From Pseudoduganella lutea (lineage in GTDB: Bacteria > Pseudomonadota > Gammaproteobacteria > Burkholderiales > Burkholderiaceae_D), in NCBI RefSeq assembly GCF_004209755.1, contig NZ_CP035913.1:1178001-1242000 (forward strand): a stretch of 64,000 nucleotides of DNA, written 5' to 3'. The notes below the pieces were generated by a model. That model searched no databases. It was not told where the DNA came from and saw only the letters and a list, made by a program, of their open reading frames with translations. The position numbers were made by a program, and so were the translations under genes. Of the stretch, positions 54,116-63,200 are shown one piece after another; position 1 is the stretch's first letter; each line of letters starts with the position of its first letter.

Positions 54116-55554
54116 GCGCCCTCCTCCCTGGCCGGCAGCTGCGGCGCGAGCAGGTTCACGACCGTGGGATCGGCGCCGTGGAACACACAGAACTCGCGCC
54201 ACAGTTCGACCCGGTCACGCACCCGCTGCGGATCGGGGGTGCGGCTGCTGAACGCCGATTCATCGAGCAGCACGGTGCGTTGCGGCAGCACGCGCATGGC
54301 ATGGGCGATGAATGCGCCGTGGTTTTCCTTCTCGGGCGTGGCAGCCAGGCTGAACAACAGCGCCGTCGATGTCACACCTGGCTCGCGGGGATCGATGTCG
54401 CGCAGCGCGGCGCCGGGGTCGGCACCATACGGGACCGCCGCCAGCAGGCGCACGCGGGCACGCTCGCCCAGCAGTTGCGCAGCCATGGCCTCGAGGCCGC
54501 GGGTGCGGGCCTCGTCCACCGTGAAGCTGTACGGAATCACGCGCAGCATGCCGGCTTCGCCGCCGGCGGCATCGTTCAGCTGGCGGAAATACGGCTGCTC
54601 CAGGTCGAGCGGAAAGCGGCGCTTCAGCACCGATGCCCTGGCAGCCGCGAACGCGGCGAGCACGAGGCGCGGCAATACCACCAGCAACAGCAAGGTCCCG
54701 GCATACAGGTGCGCCCAGCGGGCCCCGTCGCTGGCCGCCGCCGGCGCGCCGGCGCTGAAATGCAGCGCCTGCACGTCGGCCAGCGTGAAGCCCTGCAAGC
54801 CGAACGCGGTCATGGCCGGCCAAAACAGGATCGCCAGCAGTTCATGGACCTGCGCCGCGCCCAGGAACGTGCTTTCCCAGCCGGCGCCATATTGGGACAG
54901 CATGCCGCGTGCATACAGCGACACCAGCGCCCCCACCGCGAACAGCGCGGCGGACAGGTGGACCGTGCGCGACAGCCGTGCCCCGTTCAGGCGCGCGCTC
55001 AACTGCGCCCAGTCGGCCATGAAGGCATGCAGGCATGATGCCAGCGCGTGCGGCATCTTGCGCGGCATCGCGCCCTTGCCCACGGCAAGGTGGCGGATCC
55101 ATGTGGCCCGCAAGCGCGTGACTCCCGCCTTGGGTATGCACAGCCATACCAGCATCGCCACGTAGACGAGCAGGTTCCAGCCGACGATCGCCAGCAGCGG
55201 CGCGGACAGCAGGTCGACCCGGTGCGGATCGGTGATCCTGTCCAGGCCCGCGCCCAGCACAAAGGCCAGCAGCGGCAGCAACCAGGCGGTGGCGTGCAAG
55301 CCCGGGGCGCGCTTCGCAAACGCGGCAAAGGCCGGGTGCCGCTGGGACAGTTTCTTGATGACCTGTTCGGAACGCTGCTGCAGGAAATGCTCGGACGTTG
55401 CTTCGGCCTTGGTTTCCGAAGCCTGCCACCGCGCCAGTTCGCGGGCGGTGCGGTTGGCATAGCGGCGGTCGTCGTCGCTGAGGATTTCGCGCTTCCGGTC
55501 AGTGGTTTCGATCGCGCGCACGAGAACCACGCTGCGGGCCAGCTCTTCGTTCAT
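54112..55554 (-). CDS. DUF2868 membrane protein, partner of the DUF3482 GTPase
   Basis: 480 residues with four or five hydrophobic helices (about 92-112, 122-140, 205-225, 245-265, 290-310) and large soluble ends. AAGG lies six bases before the ATG at 55554; an ATG at 55560 adds two residues. The C-terminal domain ends in GAD-rich sequence without catalytic motifs. Coupled by overlap to the downstream GTPase gene, it probably forms a membrane complex with it. Confidence 0.82.
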   Translation of the reverse strand: MNEELARSVVLVRAIETTDRKREILSDDDRRYANRTARELARWQASETKAEATSEHFLQQRSEQVIKKLSQRHPAFAAFAKRAPGLHATAWLLPLLAFVLGAGLDRITDPHRVDLLSAPLLAIVGWNLLVYVAMLVWLCIPKAGVTRLRATWIRHLAVGKGAMPRKMPHALASCLHAFMADWAQLSARLNGARLSRTVHLSAALFAVGALVSLYARGMLSQYGAGWESTFLGAAQVHELLAILFWPAMTAFGLQGFTLADVQALHFSAGAPAAASDGARWAHLYAGTLLLLVVLPRLVLAAFAAARASVLKRRFPLDLEQPYFRQLNDAAGGEAGMLRVIPYSFTVDEARTRGLEAMAAQLLGERARVRLLAAVPYGADPGAALRDIDPREPGVTSTALLFSLAATPEKENHGAFIAHAMRVLPQRTVLLDESAFSSRTPDPQRVRDRVELWREFCVFHGADPTVVNLLAPQLPAREEGA

Positions 55555-55777
55555 GGGCATCCTTATGGTTGAATCCGGATTGTAACGCCCATGGTGCTCG
55601 ACAGCTGCCCGCACGGCAGTGCACGTTGCATCGGCTCCGTTCAGTCCATCAAGGGTGTGTGGGCGCAGCGTTGCCCGCCCCCGGTGTGCGGACCGGGGCC
55701 GGGCTGGCGCGACGGGCTGGCGGGGTCATGCGCCAGCACACGCCCAATGGATGGGCGCCTACCGGCGCAGTGCCTGG

Positions 55778-56269
55778 TCAGCGCTGCTGGATCTTGTCCG
55801 TGCCGCGGCTGCCGGAATCGGATGGCGCTTCAGACGGGCTGCCCTGGCGCTGCTGGTTGTTGGCGTCGCCCGATTGCCGGTTGCCGGAAGGCCCGGTCGG
55901 CGACTCCTGCGATCCCGCGCGCTGCTTCTGTTCCAGCCCGCCGCGGCCCGACTGCCGCGGTGCTGCTTCGCGGTCTTCATCGGATTGGGCCTCATTGCGC
56001 ACGGCCTGCTGGCGGGCGCTCCAGCCGGCCTGCTGGGCGCCTTCGCCGCCCCGGCTGCTGCCGACGTTCTCGTCGGGCTTGCCCTGCAGTTCCCCACGAT
56101 CGCGCAGCGACGTTCCCTGCTGCTCTGCCGATGCCGATTGCACGTTCGCACCGCCGCCCTGGACTGTGCCGGGGGCCACGCCCTGCAGGCTGCCTTCGGC
56201 CACCGTGTTCTGGTCTTTCGTGGTTTGCGAGCGGACGCGCTTGTCGTCCGGACTGTCTTTCTTCGACAT
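55778..56269 (-). CDS. Hydrophilic, probably disordered Gln/Ser/Gly-rich protein
   Basis: 163 residues. Composition is dominated by Gln, Ser, Gly, Asp, Glu and Arg with hardly any hydrophobic residues, so it is expected to be disordered and soluble. AGGAGG seven bases before the ATG at 56269 is the best ribosome site in the area and is why this frame is called over a competing plus-strand frame. Hydrophilic proteins of this kind are often stress-induced. No domain is recognised. Confidence 0.55.
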   Translation of the reverse strand: MSKKDSPDDKRVRSQTTKDQNTVAEGSLQGVAPGTVQGGGANVQSASAEQQGTSLRDRGELQGKPDENVGSSRGGEGAQQAGWSARQQAVRNEAQSDEDREAAPRQSGRGGLEQKQRAGSQESPTGPSGNRQSGDANNQQRQGSPSEAPSDSGSRGTDKIQQR

Positions 56270-56397
56270 GATGTGCTCCTCCTGTGGCGACGCCGACCCG
56301 GCGTCAACAGGGCGATCATGCGCTTGCCATTCGCATGGCTGTATCGGCGCAGCCTGTGCGGCCATGTAGGACAAGCCTTACCTGTTGCAAGCCTGAG

Positions 56398-56856
56398 TCA
56401 ATGCATGGCCGGCACGGGAACCGTGAGCTGGATGCCGGCGTAATACTGCCTGGAACCCTTGAACTTCGTCAGTTGCATCCCGCGGTTCTTTTTGGCAAAC
56501 GAGCAGTGCACCCAGCCGGAACTGGCGGCGCCCGGAACGAAGTTCTCCAGGATGAGCTGGTCGAAATCGAGGTGCGCCGAAATCCATAGCGCCACTTCAT
56601 GGACGGTATGGCCGGCCACGTGGAAGTCGGCGGCCTCGCCCATGCCGGGCCGGGCACATCCGGCAGTATCCCGGGACCATGCACCGATCAGGGCGTTATC
56701 GGGGAGAGGAAGATGCGGGGAAGGAAGATGCGGCGATGCGGGCGGAGGCGACGCGGGGCCGGCGCACGCGACAATGCCGACCAGCACGCAGATCCATGCG
56801 CCGGCAGGCACGAGCCTTCCCGATCGGACGGGGTTTTCCCGATGCGCAATGACCAC
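56398..56856 (-). CDS. Small lipoprotein with a degenerate M15 (D-Ala-D-Ala carboxypeptidase-like) domain
   Basis: About 152 residues from a GTG at 56856 (GTG at 56811 is an alternative). A signal peptide ends in a lipobox-like IVACAG, followed by a Pro/Ser/His-rich linker. The rest matches the C-terminal half of phage-type M15 peptidases: EAADFHV (catalytic Asp region), WISAHLDFDQLILE and GWVHCSF (zinc His). The first zinc ligand of the family, the His of SxHxxGxA, appears as Asp (SRDTAGCA), followed by about seven extra residues. The N-terminal half of the family is missing, so activity is doubtful. Confidence 0.45.
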   Translation of the reverse strand: MVIAHRENPVRSGRLVPAGAWICVLVGIVACAGPASPPPASPHLPSPHLPLPDNALIGAWSRDTAGCARPGMGEAADFHVAGHTVHEVALWISAHLDFDQLILENFVPGAASSGWVHCSFAKKNRGMQLTKFKGSRQYYAGIQLTVPVPAMH

Positions 56857-57005
56857 CTTCCTGCGCCATCCAGCGTGGCAAACGACGGTACCAGTCGATT
56901 CTAGCAGGGCGGCTTGCAGGAATATACCGATGCGCCGTAAAAGCCACTCGGCATGGTTCACCGCTTCAGGGGGGATGACGCGGATGGACGGGCGTGGCCC
57001 GCGTT

Positions 57006-57770
57006 TCAGGGGAACACGAACGACTTCACCAGCGTCAACTCGCCCGCGGCACGCAACGGCACGCGGAACACCTGCTGTTTCTCGCGTGGCGTGTTTTCGT
57101 TCGTGATGATGGCGACCTGTGCCACCGTGAGCGCCTGCGCAGGCTCGCCGCTGCCGTAGTAGTTGACGTAGACATGGTAGTTGCCCCTGGGCGGCGTGGC
57201 GCTGGAAAAGATTTCCGGGCCATAGCCGGTGGTGACGTCCACGTCGAGTGCGCCGCCATCGGCCAGCACGCGACTGCCATACCAGGCATGGCCGCCATCC
57301 GGTGTCACCACGTGCAGGTCGATGTCGGTGCCGGGGCTGTCCCACGACAGCACCACGCGCAGGCGCGCCTGCGTCTTGCCGGCGTAGGCATCGACGAACT
57401 GCGTGCGTGCCCGGCCATTGCCGTCCGGGGCGCGCACTTCCACGCTGTTGGCGCCGCTGCCGAAACCGTAGGGCCGGGCGAACGTGCCATCGTCCTGCAC
57501 TTCGAGCGGCATCGACACGCCATTGACGACGAGCGTTGCGGGCTTGGCCTTGCGGGTCCCGGCGATGCGCCCGCGAATCTGCGCCGTGCCCGCCTGCCCC
57601 GGCTGCAGGTTGACGGCATTGGCCGGATAGTTGACACCCTGCGTGTACTGTTCCGTGGCGCCGGCGGAGTTGCGCCAGCCGCCCTTCGGCGTATCGATGG
57701 CAACCTGGGCCCAGGCGGAAAACGGAAGCAGGGGCAATACAGCCAGCAACTGGAGCGAGCGCAGTGTCAT
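57006..57770 (-). CDS. Secreted DUF2135 protein (YfaP type), last gene of the alpha-2-macroglobulin operon
   Basis: 254 residues with a Sec signal peptide ending SAWA. The DUF2135 core LRVVLSWDSPGTDIDLHVV is quoted for LSWDSPGTDIDLHV, with TPDGGHAWYG and a beta-rich C-terminus (GNYHVYVNYYG). It is a paralogue of the upstream gene: both end in GELTLVK-x-F. The stop of the upstream gene lies two bases from this start. It is probably periplasmic, working with the alpha-2-macroglobulin. Confidence 0.85.
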   Translation of the reverse strand: MTLRSLQLLAVLPLLPFSAWAQVAIDTPKGGWRNSAGATEQYTQGVNYPANAVNLQPGQAGTAQIRGRIAGTRKAKPATLVVNGVSMPLEVQDDGTFARPYGFGSGANSVEVRAPDGNGRARTQFVDAYAGKTQARLRVVLSWDSPGTDIDLHVVTPDGGHAWYGSRVLADGGALDVDVTTGYGPEIFSSATPPRGNYHVYVNYYGSGEPAQALTVAQVAIITNENTPREKQQVFRVPLRAAGELTLVKSFVFP

Positions 57771-57772
57771 GG

Positions 57773-58567
57773 TTAGAATTTGAAGGTTTTCACGAGCGTG
57801 AGTTCGCCGATGCTGCGCAGCGGGACGACGAACGCCTCGCGCCGCTCGCGCGCCGTGTTTTCATGGAAGACCAGCGTGATGCGGGTCGTGATGATGGGCT
57901 GCTGCCGCGTCGATTCGTCGAAATGGTAGCCCGAATCGCCGAAGTTGCCCCAGTAGTTGATCCACACCTGGTAGGCGCCCCGCTGCGGCGCCGTCATGAC
58001 GAAATTCTCCGGCCCGGGACCGTCGACCGTGTCCGCATCGAGGCCGCCGCCATTGGTCAGCGCGGGATGCGACCAGAACGCATGCTGGCCATCCGGTGTC
58101 ACCACGTGGAGGTCGACTTCGGCCTGGTTGTCATCCCAGGCGGCGATCACGCGCAGCACGGGCTGCGGACGGCTGCGATCAGCCTCGTAGAATTGCACCC
58201 GCTTGACGCCGCGGCCATCCGCCCCGCGGATCTCCACGCTGTTGGAACCGGAACCGAACGAGTAGGCGCGCGCATAACGGCCTTCGTCGTCCGTGTACAG
58301 CGGCGTGGGATTGCCGTTCACGACGAGCTTCGCGAACGGCCGCTTGTTCCCCGCCTGTGCCAGGTGGCCCGTGATCATGCGCCGGTTCTTCTGGCTGCCG
58401 CGGTCGATCAGCGAATACGGATAGTTCCTGGCCAGCTCCTGCGACTTGTCCGTCAGGCCGGCGCGGTTCCAGCCGCCGGTGGGCGCGGCCAGCGTGCGAT
58501 CCTGTGCGCCGGCTGCCGCCGGCAGAAGGAACAGTGTCAGCAACACCGATGCGGTGCATGGTTTCAT
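57773..58567 (-). CDS. Secreted DUF2135 protein (YfaP type), first copy
   Basis: 264 residues. A signal peptide ends AGAQ. The DUF2135 motif is AAWDDNQAEVDLHVVTPDGQHAF (cited in part), followed by GAYQVWINYWGN and the shared C-terminus GELTLVKTFKF. Its ATG overlaps the stop of the DUF2300 gene, so the operon is translationally coupled. Two YfaP-type copies in a row differ from the single copy in E. coli. Confidence 0.86.
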   Translation of the reverse strand: MKPCTASVLLTLFLLPAAAGAQDRTLAAPTGGWNRAGLTDKSQELARNYPYSLIDRGSQKNRRMITGHLAQAGNKRPFAKLVVNGNPTPLYTDDEGRYARAYSFGSGSNSVEIRGADGRGVKRVQFYEADRSRPQPVLRVIAAWDDNQAEVDLHVVTPDGQHAFWSHPALTNGGGLDADTVDGPGPENFVMTAPQRGAYQVWINYWGNFGDSGYHFDESTRQQPIITTRITLVFHENTARERREAFVVPLRSIGELTLVKTFKF

Positions 58568-60249
58568 GGTGTCTCCGGATTCAGGTCGGCCAGCCGCCGC
58601 GCGAGCTGCTCGACATAGATTTCATCCTGGCCACGCGGATGCCGGCGCAAGCCGATGTGCAGGTATTCGTGGGCCAGCGTGATACGGTCCTCGCGCGTGG
58701 CCAGCGGGCGCATGAAGATGCGGTTGCGCGACTGCTCCGAGTACGGCGCGCCGACGGCTAGTGCGCAGACGCCCGGCAGGTCGGCCGGTCGTTCGTAGCC
58801 CGCCTCGGCGCGCAGCACGCGCTCCCAGCGCGGCAGCGCATGCGCCAGCCATCGCTCGTTCTTCACCAGGCGCGTGCAGGTGGTGCCGCTGTTGCCGGCG
58901 ATCGTCAGTGCACCGCGCGGCCAAGCGCTTGCCAGCAGTTCGTCGAACCGCCGGCCTTCGCGCGCCAGCCGTACCGTCTGCACCCACGCGAGCGTATCGG
59001 GAGCCGCCGTGTCGCGGTGATACCTTACCGTTGCGCCGTCGATCACCAGCTGGTCGGTCCAGCGGGCTGCCTCCAGCGCCGCTGCCGTTGCGGGGTTCGG
59101 GCTGACGCGCTGCGTGGCGCTGCTGTCGGCGATACGCTGGCAACCGCCACCTTGCCGGGCATTCTGCTGCAGGTAGGTGCGCGCGGCGATCGCCAGCGCC
59201 CGCGCGGCCTCGGGCTCGGCGGTGCTCCCTTCCCGGTCCACCACGCGCGCCACGTAGTCGTTGACGCCGAAACGGCCGCGCAGGCGCGGCCTGCCGGTGC
59301 TATCGCGTTCGAGCAGCACATCGCCGGCGCCCTGCACGGGCAACGCGTTGCCATTCTCGAACCGGACGACATGGCGGCCATGCAGCGGCCCGGCGACCGC
59401 CGGCCCGGCGGGTCCTTGCACGCTGCGGATGGGGTAGCGCGTGAAGAAATCGACTTCGACGCAGCCGCTGTCCTGCGGGGTGGCGGCCGGCAGCGCGGCC
59501 GCCAGCCGCGGCGCCCAGCGGCGCAGGATGCCGGCGCTGGTGCCAGGGCCACCGAGCCACACGGGCGTGCCGTCCGCCAGCCAGCCGGCGGCACCGCCCA
59601 GGCGCTGCCCGGCGCCACCGCGCCCGGGCGTCTCGTGCCAGGAATACGTCTTGACCCGCAGCTGGCTGCCGAACCAGCGCACCGAGTCGGCGCCGCGCCC
59701 GTCCAGCACCACGCGCAGCAATGCCGCTTCCGCCAGGGCGCGCGGCTCGGCCGGCACGCGGTCCAGCGCCCGCAGCAGGCTGTCGAGCCGTACCGCGCGT
59801 TCCGGTGCCAGCGCGTCGGGCGTGGCGAGCCATGCAAGGTCGCCGGCCGGCACGCGGCCGAGCCGCTCCGTCCACCACGCGCGCCATGGCGCGGCGCCGA
59901 TCATGAGCCGGCGCGGTGCAAAGAATGGCCCACATGACCGGGCCAGCGCCACGTCGCGCTCGATGGACTTGCCCGCGTTGCAGCAATACACTTCTTCCGG
60001 ATCGCGGCCGGTGCAGCGATAGGCCGGCAGCGGCGTGCCGGTATCGACCGCATACACGTAGACGAACAGCTTCCACAGGCTGCCCAGCGGAACCTCGCGG
60101 GCACCGTCGAACGGAGGTGGCGCCGCACCACCGTCCTGCAGCTGCCTGACCTGCACGCGCCCTTCCTTCCACCAGGCGACGTCGAGCGTTGCCGCCGCCG
60201 ACAGCAGCGGAACGGCGAACAGCACGGCGGGCAGCATCCTGCGCATCAT
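58564..60249 (-). CDS. Secreted DUF2300 protein (YfaQ type) with SxxK and HExxH motifs
   Basis: 561 residues. After a signal peptide, S57-LW-K60 in PLGSLWKLFVYVY resembles the SxxK of serine transpeptidase/beta-lactamase folds. A middle region (about 355-430) with ALAIAARTYLQQNA and SSATQRVSP resembles SpoIID. HEYLH (527-531) in TLAHEYLHIGLRRHP fits a zinc-peptidase HExxH. The organisation corresponds to YfaQ of E. coli, a predicted periplasmic protein of unknown activity. Its ATG overlaps the alpha-2-macroglobulin stop and its stop overlaps the next start. Confidence 0.82.
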   Translation of the reverse strand: MMRRMLPAVLFAVPLLSAAATLDVAWWKEGRVQVRQLQDGGAAPPPFDGAREVPLGSLWKLFVYVYAVDTGTPLPAYRCTGRDPEEVYCCNAGKSIERDVALARSCGPFFAPRRLMIGAAPWRAWWTERLGRVPAGDLAWLATPDALAPERAVRLDSLLRALDRVPAEPRALAEAALLRVVLDGRGADSVRWFGSQLRVKTYSWHETPGRGGAGQRLGGAAGWLADGTPVWLGGPGTSAGILRRWAPRLAAALPAATPQDSGCVEVDFFTRYPIRSVQGPAGPAVAGPLHGRHVVRFENGNALPVQGAGDVLLERDSTGRPRLRGRFGVNDYVARVVDREGSTAEPEAARALAIAARTYLQQNARQGGGCQRIADSSATQRVSPNPATAAALEAARWTDQLVIDGATVRYHRDTAAPDTLAWVQTVRLAREGRRFDELLASAWPRGALTIAGNSGTTCTRLVKNERWLAHALPRWERVLRAEAGYERPADLPGVCALAVGAPYSEQSRNRIFMRPLATREDRITLAHEYLHIGLRRHPRGQDEIYVEQLARRLADLNPETP

Positions 60250-63200
60250 TCGACTTTCAGCGTGCGGCGCGCGGCATTGCCTTCGATCGCCTTCTGCTCG
60301 GGCTCGTACACGCGGTAATAGCGCGCCGGCGGCAGCACGTAGCTGCCCTTCTGGGCAAACCGCAGCAGGTGGCGCACCACGGTTTCGCCAGCGAGCGCGT
60401 CGACCGGCACCGAATAGCCATCCGGCCGTTCCGTGTGGCGGGCACGCTCGAGCTGCTTCGGCGGCGTGCCTTCCAGCGCGATGCCCCACGTGGTCGGCTC
60501 CACGCTGGCACCCGGCGGCAGCGGTACTTCCACGAGGCCGAAGCGATGCCGGGCGCCGGAAGCCGGTTTCAGGCGGATCTCGTCCAGGTACAGTTCATCG
60601 GTGCGCAGTGCCTCGCCGGGCTTGACGGGTTCGGTGGCATAGCCGCCGTTGCCAGATTTTATGCGCAGGATGCGGCGCTCGACGGTCACCGCCAGCGTCG
60701 AGGTTTCGGCCGCGCGGCTGTCGTATTGCACCACGGCCGCCGCGCCAGCCGGCGCCGGGGCGGCCAGGGCCAGCTGGTCCGGCAGCGCCTTCGGGTCCAT
60801 CCAGCGCCACTGCGCCTGGCCCGCTGCCGTCTCGACCTTGCGCCACTGGCCTTGCGGTGCAAGGTCGGCTCCCCTGCCGAAGGCCGGGCCGCCCAGTTTC
60901 TTCTGCACCCACAGCAATGTCAGCGCGCGGTCCATTGTCGGCATGTCGCCACGCACCGACGCCAGTGTCGCCTCGGCCTGGCTGGCGGGCGCCTCGCCAG
61001 CCAGCATCAGCAGCGCCTGCGCGGCCGGGGCGGGCGTGTCGCGCAGCGTTTTCCAGGCGGCCGCGATCCGCTCCTGCAGCGCCGGCGTGGCCACGATGCC
61101 GTTCTCCTGCGCCACGACCGCGACCAGCCCCAGCGCCAGCGCATGCGCGGCCGCATCGTCGCTGCCCAGCACCATGCTGGCCGATCCCGTGCGCGGGCGC
61201 GCGGCGGACGGCGCCGGCATTGCCGCCGCATCGTCGACCAGGCCCGACGCCAGCGTCTTCGTCGGCAGGCCCATGTCGTGCGCCATCCTTAGCGCCAGCG
61301 CGCGCTCGCCCACGCTGCCTTCCTGCACCTTGTCGCCATACACTTTCAGCAGGTTTTCCCAGTGCCCGGCGGGCAGGTCGATCTTCAGCGCGCGTGCCGC
61401 ATACCAGTCGGCGTAGTAGGCATAGGCGGTCATCAGCGCGCTGTCCTGCGTGCCGTCGCCCCACCAGCCGAACACGGCGTCCGGCCCCGCCATCGACACG
61501 AGCCGAAGGCGCTGGTTCTGCAGGTGCGCCAGCAGCCGGTCGCGCAGCCCAGCCGCATCGGGCGGCAGGCTGTGCACCGCCATCGTCAGCGGGATGATGC
61601 GGCTGGCGGTCTGTTCGACACCACCGTACGGATAGTCGATCAGGTCGTCCGCGATGCGCGCGAAATGCGCGGCAGCGCCGTGCGCGAACGACACGCGCAC
61701 GTTGCGCGCGTCGGCCGGCAGCTTCAGCGCCGTCGTCGTGCCTACCAGCGGAACGGCCTGCGAACGGGGACTGCTCCAGCCGGCGGGTTGAACCTGCAGC
61801 GTGGTGTCGAGCGCGTCGACGACCTTGCCGCCCTGCCTGACTTCGAGGCGCAGCGCGCCGTTGGCGCCCGTGAGCGGAAACGCCGCGTAATTGATGCCTG
61901 GTGCCGCGTCGATCTTCTCCATCTTCGTGGTGCCGCCGGCCGTCAGCGCGACTTCCAGCGCCGCTTTCGCGCCGCTCTGGTTGAACACGGCCACGGTGGC
62001 CAGCGGCGCGTCGCCGGCGCGCATCCAGCCCGGTGCGGCCCACTTGGCATAGAACGCCTTGTCCGAGCGCAGGTAAGCGGTACGCTGGCCAACGCGGCCC
62101 TGCGCATCCATCGCGCGGCCCGTAATGCGCCAGCGCGTCAGCGCATCCGGCATCGTGAACGTGACGCGCGCGCGACCGGCGGCGTCGGTCATCAGCGACG
62201 GCGCCCACAGCGCGGTATCGACGTTGTCGCGACGCGGCCGCTCCAGCACCTTCACGCCGCGCTCGTTGTAATTGTGGCGCGCGGGCACGCCGCCCAGCCG
62301 GCCCTGCGCCATGTCGTAGCTGATGAACGACAGGCTTGCCGTCGTGCGCACGTTGTTGCGGCGCGGGTGGTAGAAGAAGTCCGCGATGTCCGGCGCGATC
62401 TCCGGCTGCAGCACGTAGATCATCTCATCAACGACCCCCAGTGCCACCAGCGTGGCGACGGGCTTGCCGTCGAGCGTGGCCGTGACGTCGAGCGTGACTT
62501 TTTCGCCAGGCTGGTACACCGGCTTGTCCGTGGCGAATTGCAGCGCGATGCGCGGCTCGATGATCTGCAGGCCCGCGTTCTCGAACACGAACTCGCCGTT
62601 GCGCACGGCGGCGACGGAGAACGTGATGTTCGGACCATGCGCCTCCTGCACGGGGATACGCACGCGCCACTGGTTCGGCGCCACGCGCCGCGCCTGGAAC
62701 CACGCGGCACCGCCCTGCAACAGGCCGTGGCTCTCCACCTTGTCCCGCTCCAGCGTCAGCAGAGCCTGGTCCGCGGGGGCAGAGAACGTGACCAGCGCTT
62801 CGGCCGTTTCGCCCGGCTTGTAGCGGGCGCGGTCCAGCACGATCTCGATGCTGCCCGGCGTGGCCTTCACGCCCGCGCCGCTGACCCAGTGGCTGGTACT
62901 GCCCACGAGGTTGCCCCGTTCGTCGCGCAGGCTCAGTTGATACGAGCCGGATACCGGGAATGTCACGTCCCACGTTTTCGCGGCGCCGTCGAACGGACCT
63001 TCCGTTTTTGTCTGCGTTTCAAGCTGCACCATTTCCCAGCGAACCGGCTTCGCACCGCCCTGCCCCAGCGCGGTCACGCCAAAGCGCACCACCTGGCCAG
63101 GATCGGAAAACTGGCGCGCCGCCTTCAACTGGTACGTGGTGGCCGAGCGGGCGATGAGCAGCTCGCGCGTGGTTTTCACGCGGTACGCGGCGCCGTCTGT

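Noticed and set aside
55619-56443. Plus-strand frame opposite the disordered protein
   Set aside because: It lacks a ribosome site, while the minus-strand frame has AGGAGG; however both are weakly supported.
56398-56856. Prophage remnant around the M15-like gene
   Set aside because: No other phage gene, attachment site or integrase is nearby, so a single-gene origin cannot be claimed as a prophage.
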